A stretch of DNA of 44,493 bases. Source: Neomegalonema sp. GTDB lineage: Bacteria; Pseudomonadota; Alphaproteobacteria; Rhodobacterales; Rhodobacteraceae. Position numbers and translations under genes: made by a program. Positions within the stretch are counted from its first letter, which is position 1. Every line of letters starts with the position of its first letter. Below, piece after piece: positions 17,194 through 26,175 of this stretch. The notes below the pieces were generated by a model that did no database searches, was not told the DNA's origin, and worked only from the letters and a program-made list of their open reading frames with translations. The DNA lies in NCBI GenBank assembly GCA_022760355.1, contig JALEGB010000099.1, positions 1 to 44,493 of the forward strand. Direction: 5' to 3'.

Positions 17194-17691
17194 TCAGCCT
17201 GCGTCCGCCGCGACTGTTGTCACCTCAAAAGCTTCCGCGGCGTCCGGCGGGCTGAAATGCTGGGCGAGCCGCGCGAACATTTCAGGGGTGTCCGTTGCGG
17301 CGCGCTCCGGCTGTTCGCCGCGCCGTTTTGTGATCCGCGCAAGGCAGGTCGCGTCAGAAGCGGCAATATAGATCAGCTGATGCGGGGCGCCGCTTTCCTC
17401 GAAGATTTCACGGAACCAACGCCGCTGCGGCCGCGTGTTGGCCGGAAAGTCCATCACCACATCCACGCCGGCGCGCAAAATGGATTGCGCCAACTGTTTG
17501 ATCTGCGGTTTGAGCCGCTCGGAATACTGGACGTAGTCCGCCAATGACGTGATCTGGCCCGGATACAGCGCGGCCAGCCACGCATCCTCGACCAGCAATA
17601 CGGCGTTTTGTTCCGTCGCTATTTCTTGAGCTCTGGTGGATTTGCCAGCGCCCATCTTACCGCAGAAAAAAATGAGAGTTCCAACCGCCAT
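17194..17691 (-). CDS. P-loop kinase-like ATP-binding protein
   Basis: This 165-residue protein opens with a Walker A motif, FFCGKMGAGKSTRAQEIA (about residues 8-25). It continues with a Walker-B-like VDVVMDFPANTRPQRRWF and a lid-like ARITKRRGEQPE. The pattern resembles the AAA_33/zeta-type small kinases that phosphorylate nucleosides, sugars or amino sugars. The substrate is unknown. The ATG at 17691 has AGGAGG five bases upstream. It is transcribed toward lysS, separated by 58 bases. No antitoxin-like gene is adjacent, so a toxin role is unlikely. Confidence 0.82.
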   Translation of the reverse strand: MAVGTLIFFCGKMGAGKSTRAQEIATEQNAVLLVEDAWLAALYPGQITSLADYVQYSERLKPQIKQLAQSILRAGVDVVMDFPANTRPQRRWFREIFEESGAPHQLIYIAASDATCLARITKRRGEQPERAATDTPEMFARLAQHFSPPDAAEAFEVTTVAADAG

Positions 17692-17762
17692 CGAACCTCC
17701 TGGCGTCGACTACATGTCGCGGTCGCTATCGCATGTCCGTCCCATACTGTACCAGTGGTTCG

Positions 17763-17870
17763 CTAGAGCTTGTTGATGTTTCACGGCGCCATCAACAAGC
17801 TCTAAGTCTCTGTTGGGTCGCGATTTGCGAGCCGTTGGATGGGGCCATCTAGCTTCAAGTCGCTTTAGGC
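17763..17870 (+). repeat. Dispersed repeat, copy 2, with 15-bp perfect hairpin
   Basis: TAGAGCTTGTTGATG at 17764-17778 is the exact reverse complement of CATCAACAAGCTCTA at 17790-17804, with an 11-base loop. Directly after it, 17810-17870 matches 10688-10748 at 51 of 61 positions. The element lies in the divergent region between the P-loop protein gene and the LysE gene. The layout resembles a REP/MITE-like non-autonomous repeat, but only two copies are visible in this window. Confidence 0.75.
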
Positions 17871-17907
17871 TCGCAGGAGCGCGCCGCGCGAGAGGGAGGA
17901 GGAGGCG

Positions 17908-18534
17908 ATGATTGAAGTTGCGTTGAGCGGAATGTCTTGGGCGCTGTTCATTCCGGCTTGTTTTGCGCTGAATATGGCGCCGGGGCCGAATAATGTAACT
18001 GCCTTTGTGAATGGCGCGCGGCTGCCGATCCTGTCAGCGCTTCTTGCGAGCACTGGGCGCATTCCCGCATTTGCGGTGCTGATCTCAATCACTGCGATCG
18101 GGCTCGGCGCTGCGCTGGCGACCTCAGCCTCGGCCCTGTGGGTCATCAAGATCATTGGCGCGATCTATCTGATTTATATCGGCGTCAAGATGCTGCGCAC
18201 CCGCGCGGCGGAAGCGGCGTTGGAGGTTGACGGCGGCGTATGGGGCTATACGCGGCAGGACTTTATGTTCGCGATCAGCAACCCAAAGGCCATCGCGATA
18301 TTCACCGCGTTTTTCCCGCAGTTCTTGGTCCAGGGCGAGGCCGTTGCGCCGCAAATCCTGACGATGGGCGCGGCCTTCCTGGCGCTGGAGCTTGTGGCCG
18401 GCGCGATCTATGTATGCGCTGGACGCGCGTTGCGCGGCGCGGTCGATCATCTGGGCGGGTTTGATTTGCTGCAGAAGGGGGTTGGCGGCTTTCTGATTTT
18501 CTCTGGCGTGAGCCTGGCCGTCTCCAACCGCTAA
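17908..18534 (+). CDS. LysE/RhtB-family amino acid exporter
   Basis: This 208-residue inner-membrane protein has about six hydrophobic segments. It carries the family signature FALNMAPGPNNVTAFVNGARL near residues 21-41 and FMFAISNPKAIAIFTAFFPQF near 115-135. The family exports amino acids such as lysine, threonine or homoserine; the substrate cannot be read here. The ATG at 17908 follows a GGGAGGAGGAGG ribosome site. It stands alone and converges on cobB with about 30 bases between. Confidence 0.9.
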   Translation: MIEVALSGMSWALFIPACFALNMAPGPNNVTAFVNGARLPILSALLASTGRIPAFAVLISITAIGLGAALATSASALWVIKIIGAIYLIYIGVKMLRTRAAEAALEVDGGVWGYTRQDFMFAISNPKAIAIFTAFFPQFLVQGEAVAPQILTMGAAFLALELVAGAIYVCAGRALRGAVDHLGGFDLLQKGVGGFLIFSGVSLAVSNR

Positions 18535-18564
18535 CCCTTTGTTTTGTCGCGTGCTGTTCCCACC

Positions 18565-19935
18565 CTAAGGCGATGGTGAAGGCGCAATCAGATGCGCGAA
18601 GGAGCCGAAAGTGGCGCCTTTGCGCAGGCCGATTTCGCCGAGATCGGCGCCGGTCGCGTCGGCGGCGCGGAAAAGACGTGCGCCAGCGCCTTCGGCTTCA
18701 ATTTTCGCGTAGTGGAACTCATGGCCGCGCAGGGGCCCCTTGAACGGGCCGCCGGGCAGCGGATCCAGCCGCCGATAGCCAAGCGCGGTTCGGCGCGGGG
18801 TCATCCGCGTTGTCAAAGGCAGAAGCCCGAGCATGGGCCAGCGTCGTCCTTCGCCATCAATCATCGCTTCGCCTAGGGTCATATAGCCGCCGCACTCACC
18901 GTAAATCGGCACGTTTCGCGCCGCCGCCGCTCGAACGCCGTCGCCGAAACGCGCAGCCTTGGACAGGGCGGCGCCATGCAGCTCCGGATAGCCGCCGGGT
19001 AGGAAGATCGCGTCGGCCGCAGGGTCCGGAGCTTCATCGGCTAGGGGCGAAAACAGGCGGAGTTCCGCCCCTTGGCTGCGCCAATCCTCAAGCATATGCG
19101 GATAGGCGAACGCGAAGGCTTGATCGGCGGCGACGGCGATGCGCTGGCCAAGCGGGGCCAGATGCGCCGGGGCGCCCCAAGCGCGGGCGAGCGGGGCGGC
19201 CGCTTCGACAATGCGTTCAATATCGATGTGGCTGGCGATCGCTTGGCCGGCGGCAGTCAAAAACGCCTCAAGATCCGGCCGCTCCGTCGCCAATCCCAAG
19301 CCGAGATGCCGCGCTGGCAGCTCGAGCGACGGGGCGTGCGGCAGCGCGCCGAAGCACTCGAACCCAACCGCCTCAATCGCGGTTTGGGCCAGGGCGGCGT
19401 GCTTGGCCGATCGCGCGCCGTTGAGAACGACGCCGCAGAGGGGCGGCGCATCGGCGCGCCAGGCGGCGAGAGCGGCGGCGGCGCCAATCGGGTCAATTAT
19501 GGCGCTTTGCGCTCGGGCGGCGACGCCGACAACCAGCAGCGTCGGCGCCTGGAGAGCCGCTGCGAGTTGGGCCGTCGCGCCAACGCCGACAGCCGGCTGG
19601 CCGTTTGCATCGAGCGCGCCGTCGAACAGGCCCATCGCGCCTTCAACGACCAGGATCTCAGCCTGCCGCCGTTCGGCATACAGAGTCGCGCGCGCTCTCA
19701 GATCTTCCTCGCTCATCGCGAACGCGTCGAGATTAATCGCGCCGCCGGACCCTGCGCCCGCATCGCCGCCCGCCGCGGCGGTCAGGAACCCTGGGTCAAT
19801 ATAATCTGGTCCGCATTTCGCCGCAGCGACGCGAAAGCCGGCGTCGCGCAGCGCGCGGATCAAGCCGAGGGCGACGGTGGTTTTGCCGGCGCTGGACGCG
19901 GCGGAGGCGACGACAATGGCGTGCGGCGCCTTCAC
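18565..19935 (-). CDS. cobB: Cobyrinate/hydrogenobyrinate a,c-diamide synthase
   Basis: This 456-residue cytoplasmic amidotransferase amidates the a and c side chains of the corrin ring using glutamine and ATP. The N-terminal P-loop-like ASAASSAGKTTVALGLIRAL (about 10-29) and CGPDYIDPGF match the CobB/CbiA family. The C-terminal class I glutaminase has its nucleophile in YGECGGYMTLGEAM. The start is GTG at 19935, overlapping the stop of cobA as GTGA. It forms a two-gene operon with cobA, divergent from cbiD-cobK. No cobalamin riboswitch is present in the 46-base divergent gap. Confidence 0.95.
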   Translation of the reverse strand: MKAPHAIVVASAASSAGKTTVALGLIRALRDAGFRVAAAKCGPDYIDPGFLTAAAGGDAGAGSGGAINLDAFAMSEEDLRARATLYAERRQAEILVVEGAMGLFDGALDANGQPAVGVGATAQLAAALQAPTLLVVGVAARAQSAIIDPIGAAAALAAWRADAPPLCGVVLNGARSAKHAALAQTAIEAVGFECFGALPHAPSLELPARHLGLGLATERPDLEAFLTAAGQAIASHIDIERIVEAAAPLARAWGAPAHLAPLGQRIAVAADQAFAFAYPHMLEDWRSQGAELRLFSPLADEAPDPAADAIFLPGGYPELHGAALSKAARFGDGVRAAAARNVPIYGECGGYMTLGEAMIDGEGRRWPMLGLLPLTTRMTPRRTALGYRRLDPLPGGPFKGPLRGHEFHYAKIEAEGAGARLFRAADATGADLGEIGLRKGATFGSFAHLIAPSPSP

Positions 19936-20804
19936 GACGCCTCGCTCTGATCGTGTTTGCCCAGGCCCAGCGGATCAAGCGAGCGTGGCGCGACGCCGCT
20001 CGCTTGCGCCATCCAATCGAGCGTCTGACGCATGAGCGCGACCCGGCCGACGCATACGATTGCCGGCGCCCCAAAACCATGTGTTTGCGCGTCGGATGCG
20101 GCTTGGTGCAGAGAGGTCTCCAACACCCGCTGATCCGGCAGGGTCGCATTCATCACGATCGCCACTGGCTCATCAGCGGCGCGGCCGCCATCAATCAGCT
20201 TCTGGGCGATCTGATCCAGATGCTTCATCGCCATATAGAGGATCAGAACCTGCCCGCCCTTCGCCAGCGCGTCCCAGTTGACCGCGCCAGGGGCCGCGCC
20301 GGTGTGATCATGGCCGGTGATGAAGGTCAGGGTCTGGTTCACGTCCCGATGAGTCGCCGGAATGCCGGCATAGGCCAGGCCGCCAATCCCCGCCGTGACG
20401 CCGGGCGTCACCCGGATCGGCACGCCTGCGGCGACGAGAGCGTGCGCTTCCTCCCCGCCGCGACCAAACAGAAATGGATCGCCGCCTTTCAGCCGGACGA
20501 CGCGCTTGCCGTCCCGCGAAAGCTCGATCAGACGCAAGGAGATGTCGCGCTGCTTCGGCGACGGTTTGCCGCCGCGTTTACCTGCATATTCGATTATGGC
20601 GCCGGGGCGCGCCCAATCCAGCACGCGCGTATCAACGAGCGCGTCGTAGATCAGCACATCCGCCGCGCGCAGCGCGTTCAGCCCGTGCAATGTCAGAAGG
20701 CCGGGATCGCCGGGGCCCGCGCCGACAAGCCAGACCAGCCCAGGCGGAAATTCCGGCCAGGCGTGCTTATCTGTTTGAGGCGGCAGGGGCGGCTGGGCAG
20801 TCAA
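19932..20804 (-). CDS. cobA: Uroporphyrinogen-III C-methyltransferase
   Basis: This 290-residue enzyme uses two SAM molecules to methylate uroporphyrinogen III at C2 and C7, giving precorrin-2 for cobalamin (and siroheme). The SAM-binding GAGPGDPGLLTLHGLNAL lies near residues 28-45. VRLKGGDPFLFGRGGEEAHAL and VTPGVTAGIGGLAYAGIPATHR are classic SUMT motifs. No CysG-type precorrin-2 dehydrogenase domain is attached. The start is TTG at 20804, backed by AAAAGGA nine bases upstream. It is first in the cobA-cobB operon. Confidence 0.95.
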   Translation of the reverse strand: MTAQPPLPPQTDKHAWPEFPPGLVWLVGAGPGDPGLLTLHGLNALRAADVLIYDALVDTRVLDWARPGAIIEYAGKRGGKPSPKQRDISLRLIELSRDGKRVVRLKGGDPFLFGRGGEEAHALVAAGVPIRVTPGVTAGIGGLAYAGIPATHRDVNQTLTFITGHDHTGAAPGAVNWDALAKGGQVLILYMAMKHLDQIAQKLIDGGRAADEPVAIVMNATLPDQRVLETSLHQAASDAQTHGFGAPAIVCVGRVALMRQTLDWMAQASGVAPRSLDPLGLGKHDQSEAS

Positions 20805-20850
20805 GCGGGTCGTCCTTTTACAAAAGCAAGCTAGCGCGTACCTTTGAGCG

Positions 20851-21951
20851 ATGATCGAGAAACTGTCGACACAAACATCCGCGTTGCGACGCCCCGGCGG
20901 CGATTTGCGCAGCGGTTATACGACTGGCGCCTGCGCCACCGCTGCGGCGAGCGCGGCCTGGGCGTGTTTGCTTACGGGTGTATGGCGGAACCCGATCGAG
21001 ATCACCTTACCAGCTGGACAGGCCGTACAATTCGCGCTTGGCGAGGCCCATTTGGGCGACGCTCAAGCGACGGCGGGGGTGGTGAAGGATGCGGGCGACG
21101 ATCCGGATGTGACACATGGCGCGATGGTCCGGGCGACTGTCCGGCGTGGCGCGGTTGGCGGCGGGGTGGTGTTTCGCGCCGGCGCAGGCGTGGGGATGGT
21201 GACGCGACCGGGCCTGCCCATTCCGCCGGGGGAGCCCGCCATCAATCCAGTTCCCCGGCGGATGATGGCTGAGCATCTGGCCGAAATCTCGGCCCGATTG
21301 GGCGTCGCCGCAGACGTGGAAGTGGAGATCTCCGTGCCTGGCGGGGCGGAGCTGGCGCAGAAGACATGGAACCCGCGTCTCGGCATTGAGGGGGGAATCT
21401 CAATTCTCGGCACAACCGGCATCGTGAAGCCGTATAGCTGCGCGGCGTGGATCGCTTCGATTCATCGGGGCGTCGATGTCGCCCGCGCGGGCGGCGCCCA
21501 ACATGTCGCCGCGGCGACAGGCTCGACGTCGGAACGGGCGGTGAAAGCCGAGACCGGGCTGGCGGATTGGCTGTTGCTGGATATGGGAGACTTTGCGGGC
21601 GGGATGCTGAAATATTTGCGACGCCATCCGGTGCCGCAGCTCACCATCGCAGGGGGCTTTGCTAAGCTGACCAAGCTTGGCCAAGGGGCGCTGGATCTGC
21701 ATTCCAGCCGCAGCCAGGTTGATATGCAGCGATTGGCCGAACTCAGCGCGCAGATCGGCGCGGACGCGTCGGCCGTGGCGGCCGCCCCGACGGCGATGGC
21801 GGCCTTGGAGATCGCGGGCCCCGCCTTGGCGGAGCGTTGCGCCGCCGCTGCGCGCCGCACGGCTATGGAGGTTCTGCAGGGCGCGCCGATCGAGGTGTCG
21901 ATCTTGGTCGTGGATCGGAAGGGCGTGATCGTCGCGCGCGCCGGGCCGTGA
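20851..21951 (+). CDS. cbiD: Cobalt-precorrin-5B C1-methyltransferase
   Basis: This 366-residue enzyme methylates the corrin macrocycle at C1. The family signature LRSGYTTGACATAAASAAW lies near residues 21-39. Later motifs AINPVPRRMM, GTTGIVKPYS and TGSTSERAVK also match CbiD. In many alphaproteobacteria CbiD replaces CobF. It starts at ATG 20851, 46 bases from the divergent cobA start. The stop overlaps the GTG of cobK, so the two are translationally coupled. Confidence 0.95.
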   Translation: MIEKLSTQTSALRRPGGDLRSGYTTGACATAAASAAWACLLTGVWRNPIEITLPAGQAVQFALGEAHLGDAQATAGVVKDAGDDPDVTHGAMVRATVRRGAVGGGVVFRAGAGVGMVTRPGLPIPPGEPAINPVPRRMMAEHLAEISARLGVAADVEVEISVPGGAELAQKTWNPRLGIEGGISILGTTGIVKPYSCAAWIASIHRGVDVARAGGAQHVAAATGSTSERAVKAETGLADWLLLDMGDFAGGMLKYLRRHPVPQLTIAGGFAKLTKLGQGALDLHSSRSQVDMQRLAELSAQIGADASAVAAAPTAMAALEIAGPALAERCAAAARRTAMEVLQGAPIEVSILVVDRKGVIVARAGP

Positions 21952-22712
21952 CCCGCCTGCTGCTGCTCGGCGGTACGCGTGAGGCCCGTCAGCTTGCGAC
22001 GGAACTTAGCGGGCGTCCGCAGCTGGATGTGATCTACTCGCTCGTCGGCGCGACAACCCCGCACGCGCCGCCGGGCGCGCGGCTGCGGGTCGGCGGCTTC
22101 GGCGGCGCCGATGGGCTGGCGGAATTTCTGCGCGTCGAAGCGGTCGATGTTGTGGTGAACGCCACCCATCCTTTTGCGGCGCGGATCAGCGCCAATGCGG
22201 CCCGAGCGGCGAAGCGCGCCGGGGTTGACGCTGTCCGGTTGCTGCGGCCGCCCTGGTTCCCGGCGCCTGGCGATCAATGGCGGACGGCGCTCGACCTTGA
22301 CGCCGCCGCGACCGTAGCGCCAAGCGGCGCGCGAGTGTTTCTGGCGCTTGGGCGTCGGGGCGCAGCGGCGTTTGCGGCGCGATCGGATCTATGGCGCATC
22401 GCGCGTGTCGCGGAGGCGGGGCCGCCGCTTGCAGGCGTCGACAGGCTCGAGATCGGGCCGCCTGGAGATCTCGCCCAGGAAATCGACCTGTTCCAACGCC
22501 TCCGCGTGGATCTGCTTGTCGTCCGAAACAGCGGCGGGTCGGCAGGATATGAGAAGCTGGCGGCTGCGCGAAAGCTTGATGTTCCGGTGCTGATGGTGGC
22601 GCGGCCCGAACACCACGGCCCGGTTCTGTCCAGCGTCGCAGCTGCGTACGGGTGGCTCATGGAACGCTTACCCGAGGAGGCGCGATGGCGCAGCCCGCCG
22701 GACGTGGTTTGA
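21948..22712 (+). CDS. cobK: Precorrin-6A reductase
   Basis: This 254-residue NAD(P)H-dependent reductase acts on precorrin-6A (CobK/CbiJ family). It begins VTRLLLLGGTREARQLATEL, the nucleotide-binding motif of the family. It contains VDVVVNATHPFAARISANA and the late DLLVVRNSGGSAGYEKLAAAR segment. The GTG at 21948 is chosen because it overlaps the cbiD stop (GTGA) and puts the GGTREA motif at the very N-terminus. The frame extends upstream to 21837 inside cbiD, but that part is a shadow. Confidence 0.93.
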   Translation: MTRLLLLGGTREARQLATELSGRPQLDVIYSLVGATTPHAPPGARLRVGGFGGADGLAEFLRVEAVDVVVNATHPFAARISANAARAAKRAGVDAVRLLRPPWFPAPGDQWRTALDLDAAATVAPSGARVFLALGRRGAAAFAARSDLWRIARVAEAGPPLAGVDRLEIGPPGDLAQEIDLFQRLRVDLLVVRNSGGSAGYEKLAAARKLDVPVLMVARPEHHGPVLSSVAAAYGWLMERLPEEARWRSPPDVV

Positions 22713-22724
22713 AGTGGCGAGGTC

Positions 22725-22765
22725 CTCATTGCTGACGGATCAAACGCGACCGTTTCGGCAATGAG
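22725..22765. terminator. Convergent-gene hairpin between cobK and GNAT gene
   Basis: CTCATTGC (22725-22732) pairs with GCAATGAG (22758-22765), with an inner ACGG/CCGT pairing across an internal loop. It sits between convergent genes, where a bidirectional terminator is expected. There is no long T run, so factor-independent termination would be weak. Confidence 0.45.
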
Positions 22766-22806
22766 AGCTTCTTGACGGCGCCGCGAGCCGCCAATGGGTT
22801 GCGACC

Positions 22807-23304
22807 CTAAGCGCAGCGCAGCAATCGGTCCAGCGCTGTTTCGATTGACTTCTCCATACGGATAAAGCCGCGACTATTGACATGTCCGTCGCCAACCACG
22901 TTGAACCCAACGGCGCGGTAAAAGCCGACCGGCCCGGCAATGGCGGGCGTATGCAGCTGCAGGCTGGGCAGGCACAATTGCGATGCAAGCTTCGCCGCGC
23001 TGGCGATCAGCAACCGCCCTCCGCCACAGCCTTGCCGCGCCGGGGCGACTGCTACCGCGTCGATATAGAGCGCGTCTCGCTGCGGCAGCAGCATGGCGAA
23101 GCCCACGCCGCACCCTGCTTCGCTCAGTTTCAACACGAAACGGTCTTCGATCAGCTGGCGGTAGTCACGGTCCATTGGCGGTGGACGGCTGCCAAGCCGT
23201 GTTTCAAACGGCGCAAGGCCGGCGCGCAAAACGCGTTCGGCCTCAAGCCCATCTCGAGGTCGGGCAAACTCGACCGTGAAAAGCCGCTGAAGATCCGACG
23301 ACAT
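22807..23304 (-). CDS. GNAT-family N-acetyltransferase
   Basis: This 165-residue cytoplasmic enzyme carries the acetyl-CoA-binding pattern AVAVAPARQGCGGGRLLI (near residues 85-102). GFYRAVGF at motif B is typical of GNAT enzymes. The ATG at 23304 is chosen because GAGGAG lies about seven bases upstream; a GTG at 23319 overlaps that ribosome site and is less likely. It is monocistronic, between the corrin genes and the ABC operon. Substrate unknown. Confidence 0.88.
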   Translation of the reverse strand: MSSDLQRLFTVEFARPRDGLEAERVLRAGLAPFETRLGSRPPPMDRDYRQLIEDRFVLKLSEAGCGVGFAMLLPQRDALYIDAVAVAPARQGCGGGRLLIASAAKLASQLCLPSLQLHTPAIAGPVGFYRAVGFNVVGDGHVNSRGFIRMEKSIETALDRLLRCA

Positions 23305-23400
23305 GCGCCCACTCCTCACCCTGAGTAATCTATCAAAGCTAGAGTGCGCGCATACTCTTCTTTCGTCTAGCCTAACGATCTGCGATGCGGCGGCTCAAAC

Positions 23401-24186
23401 CTAGATCGCGAGATACTCGTGCCGGAGTTCCTCATTATCGAGAACCTCCTGCGCCGAGCCGTCGAACACGACTTGGCCGGTGTCGAGGATCACTGCCCGA
23501 TCGGCCAGGTGGAGAGCCGCGATGGCGTTCTGCTCGACGATGACAGTGGTCATGCCAAGCCGTTTCACCTCTTCGAGGGTTCGCTCAATTTCTTGAACAA
23601 TAACAGGCGCCAAGCCCTCATACGGCTCATCAAGCAACAGCAGCTTGACGTCCCGCGCCAAGGCGCGCGCAATCGCCAGCATCTGCTGCTCGCCGCCGGA
23701 CATGGTCACGCCTTCCTGCTCACGGCGCTCGCCCAGACGCGGGAAGAGGTCGTAGATCCGCTCCAGCGACCAACCGTGCGGCGGAGCGATTTGCGCCAGC
23801 TTCAGGTTTTCCTCAACCGTTAAACCCTGAATGATGCGCCGATCCTCGGGAACAAGAGCGATGCCGGCCTGAGCCGCCTGATAGCTTTTCATCTCATGGA
23901 TCGGCTTGTGGTCGAGCCAAACTTCGCCATGCGTAATGTGAGGCGAGCCGGTTTGCGCAATGGCGCGCAATGTCGAGGTTTTGCCAGCGCCGTTCCGGCC
24001 GAGAAGCGCGAGGATCTCGCCTTCGCGAATGTCGAAGCTGACGCCCTGCACGATATAGCTTTCACCGTAATAAGCGTGCAGGTCCCATACGGAGAAGTAG
24101 GCCGGCTGGCCGCCTTGCGAGGTGGTCGGCTTAACCGCCGGGGCGACAGCGCCGGACGAGATCGGGTCGTTAATCAGCGTGCTCAT
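23401..24186 (-). CDS. Branched-chain-amino-acid-type ABC transporter ATPase, LivF-like
   Basis: This 261-residue ATPase has Walker A LGRNGAGKTSTLRAI, signature MSGGEQQMLAIARAL and Walker B LLLLDEPYEGLAP. It is the second ATPase of the HAAT family and pairs with the LivG-like protein. It has an N-terminal extension of about 35 residues before the usual LivF start. Its ATG overlaps the livG-like stop (ATGA). It is last in the operon SBP-permease-permease-ATPase-ATPase, the same order as liv and urt systems. Substrate assignment depends on the binding protein. Confidence 0.9.
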   Translation of the reverse strand: MSTLINDPISSGAVAPAVKPTTSQGGQPAYFSVWDLHAYYGESYIVQGVSFDIREGEILALLGRNGAGKTSTLRAIAQTGSPHITHGEVWLDHKPIHEMKSYQAAQAGIALVPEDRRIIQGLTVEENLKLAQIAPPHGWSLERIYDLFPRLGERREQEGVTMSGGEQQMLAIARALARDVKLLLLDEPYEGLAPVIVQEIERTLEEVKRLGMTTVIVEQNAIAALHLADRAVILDTGQVVFDGSAQEVLDNEELRHEYLAI

Positions 24187-24944
24187 AGGTGCGCGCCTCC
24201 GAGATAGGCTTCTTGGACCCGCGGATCGCCTTTGATTTCCTCAGGCTTGCCTTCGCAAATCGGGGTTCCTTGAGCGAGAACGGTAATTTTCTGCGCCAGC
24301 GAGAACACAACATGCATGTCGTGTTCGATGATGACCTTGGTGATGCCGCGCTCCTCGCCGATGCGTTTCAGCAGATCGATCGTCGAGTTGGTGTCGGCGC
24401 GGCTCATGCCTGCGGTCGGCTCATCCAGCAGCAGCAGCTTCGGCTGCTGCACCAGACACATCGCCAGCTCAAGGCGACGCTTATCGCCCCGCGACAGCGA
24501 GCTTGAGATCATGTCTTTCTTCTCAAGCAAGCCGACATCCGCCAGCAGCTCCTCAGCTTTGTCCGTGATTTCAGCATCTTCATCGACCCGGTTCCAGAAG
24601 GCCAGGTTGAAGGCGCCGTCGCGGCTCGCAAGCGTTGAGATAATGACGTTATGGATCAGCGAAAGCTCGCCGAAAATCTCCGGGGTTTGGAAAACTCGGC
24701 TGACGCCGACTTGGTTGATCTCGTGAGGTTGGAGCCCCAGCAGAGAAACCCCATCGAACATCACCGCGCCGGTGTCCGGGATCAGCTTGCCGATCAAGAC
24801 GTTCAGCAAGGTTGATTTGCCGGCGCCATTTGGACCGATGATCGCGTGGACGGAGCCTTGCTCGACAGAGAGGTTTACCTCGCTGAGAGCTTTGAGGCCG
24901 CCAAAGCTTTTGTTGACGTCCGTAATGGTTAGCAGTGCGCTCAT
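24183..24944 (-). CDS. Branched-chain-amino-acid-type ABC transporter ATPase, LivG-like
   Basis: This 253-residue ATPase has Walker A IGPNGAGKSTLLNVL, signature SSLSRGDKRRLELAMCL and Walker B LLLLDEPTAGMSRADT. The signature carries SRGDK in place of the usual SGGxQ, and the MSRADT after Walker B is typical of UrtD/LivG-type proteins. It starts 11 bases after the LivM-like stop and overlaps the LivF-like gene by four bases. It energises transport through the two permeases. Confidence 0.9.
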   Translation of the reverse strand: MSALLTITDVNKSFGGLKALSEVNLSVEQGSVHAIIGPNGAGKSTLLNVLIGKLIPDTGAVMFDGVSLLGLQPHEINQVGVSRVFQTPEIFGELSLIHNVIISTLASRDGAFNLAFWNRVDEDAEITDKAEELLADVGLLEKKDMISSSLSRGDKRRLELAMCLVQQPKLLLLDEPTAGMSRADTNSTIDLLKRIGEERGITKVIIEHDMHVVFSLAQKITVLAQGTPICEGKPEEIKGDPRVQEAYLGGAHL

Positions 24945-24955
24945 GACGTCCTCCC

Positions 24956-26173
24956 TTATTCAGCCGGCTGCGACGCGTCGGCGGACTTCGACGAGGCCGA
25001 GTTCGACGAGCTCGTCCGACGACGCACCCAGCTTGTGAGTTTGCCCAAGCCTTGGACGATGCCGCCAGGCAGGAAGATAACGACCAGCATAAAGATCAGG
25101 CCGAGGGTCAGGTGCCAGCCGCCGCCAACGAAGAGGCTGCTAACCGAAACAACGGCGTCGGAGATGCTGTCAGGCAAGAAGCTGAAGATCTCACCGAGCT
25201 TGGTTTTGTTGTACTCAACCAGCTTGACTTCGAAGTATTTGATCGCGCCAGCGCCGAGAACCGGTCCGATCAGCGTGCCGGAGCCGCCGAGGATGGTCAT
25301 CAGGACCACTTCGCCCGACGCAGTCCATTGCATCCGCTCAGCGCCCGCCAGCGGATCGACGACGGCCATCATGGAGCCGGCGAGGCCCGCATACATGCCC
25401 GAGACCACGAAAACGGCGAGGGCGTACGGCCGAGGGTTCAAGCCCGTGAAGCGCATCCGCTGTTGGTTCGTTTTGATCGCGCGCAGCATCATGCCGAACG
25501 GCGAGCGGAAAATCCGCATCGAGATGTAGAAGGCGCCAATCATCAACAGGGCGCAGAAGTAAAAGCCGATCAGGCCCGCATCGCCGGTCAACGCCATACC
25601 GAACAGGTTGGGTACAGGCGCGCTGCTGGTTCCCACCGCGCCAAACATTGCGTCGAGCACGCGCGGGTCGTCCTTGACGACTTGCAGCGCGGTTTCGCCG
25701 TTCGTGATGGGCGTGAGCACCGAGTAGGCGAGGTTGTAGGCCATTTGGGCGAAGGCGAGGGTCAGGATGGAAAAGTAGATCCCCGTCCGGCGTAGCGAGA
25801 TAAAGCCGATCGCCAGCGCGAAGAGGCCCCCAAACAGCGTGCCGAAAATCAACGCCGGGACTGCGTTCATGCTCAGCAGCTTGAACGACCAGACGGCGGC
25901 GTAGGAACCCACGCCGAGAAACGCGGCGTGACCGAAGGAGAGATAGCCCGTCAGGCCGAACAGCAGGTTGAAGCCGATGGCCAGGGTGCCGAAGATCGCA
26001 ATCTTCTGCATGAAGGCGGGGTAGGCGACGCCGAGCGGCTGAAGCCAAAGCGGCATCGACAGGATGGCGACGGCGAAAATCGCGAAGTTGCGAAGGTCGG
26101 CGCCTTTGTTTGGCGGCGCTTCCCCGGCATGGGGTTGCGCCTTACTGCTGGCTGTTGCGATTGCTGCGTTCAT
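24956..26173 (-). CDS. Branched-chain-amino-acid-type ABC transporter permease, LivM-like
   Basis: This 405-residue inner-membrane permease has the family signature [18 protein letters not shown] near residues 96-113. It has the coupling loop near [25 protein letters not shown] charged Ser/Lys-rich tail ([20 protein letters not shown]) ends it, and a 30-residue cytoplasmic N-terminus precedes the first helix. It starts directly after the LivH-like stop with only two bases between. It forms the channel with the LivH-like permease. Confidence 0.9.
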   Translation of the reverse strand: MNAAIATASSKAQPHAGEAPPNKGADLRNFAIFAVAILSMPLWLQPLGVAYPAFMQKIAIFGTLAIGFNLLFGLTGYLSFGHAAFLGVGSYAAVWSFKLLSMNAVPALIFGTLFGGLFALAIGFISLRRTGIYFSILTLAFAQMAYNLAYSVLTPITNGETALQVVKDDPRVLDAMFGAVGTSSAPVPNLFGMALTGDAGLIGFYFCALLMIGAFYISMRIFRSPFGMMLRAIKTNQQRMRFTGLNPRPYALAVFVVSGMYAGLAGSMMAVVDPLAGAERMQWTASGEVVLMTILGGSGTLIGPVLGAGAIKYFEVKLVEYNKTKLGEIFSFLPDSISDAVVSVSSLFVGGGWHLTLGLIFMLVVIFLPGGIVQGLGKLTSWVRRRTSSSNSASSKSADASQPAE

Positions 26174-26175
26174 GA

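Noticed and set aside
17194-17691. P-loop protein as a zeta-type toxin
   Set aside because: No antitoxin-like small gene lies next to it, and the fold is shared by many metabolic kinases.
19072-19950. 292-codon open frame on the plus strand
   Set aside because: Antisense to cobB, which has all catalytic motifs on the other strand.
20805-20850. Possible cobalamin riboswitch between cobA and cbiD
   Set aside because: The gap is only 46 bases, far too short, and no B12-box-like sequence is seen upstream of either operon in this window.
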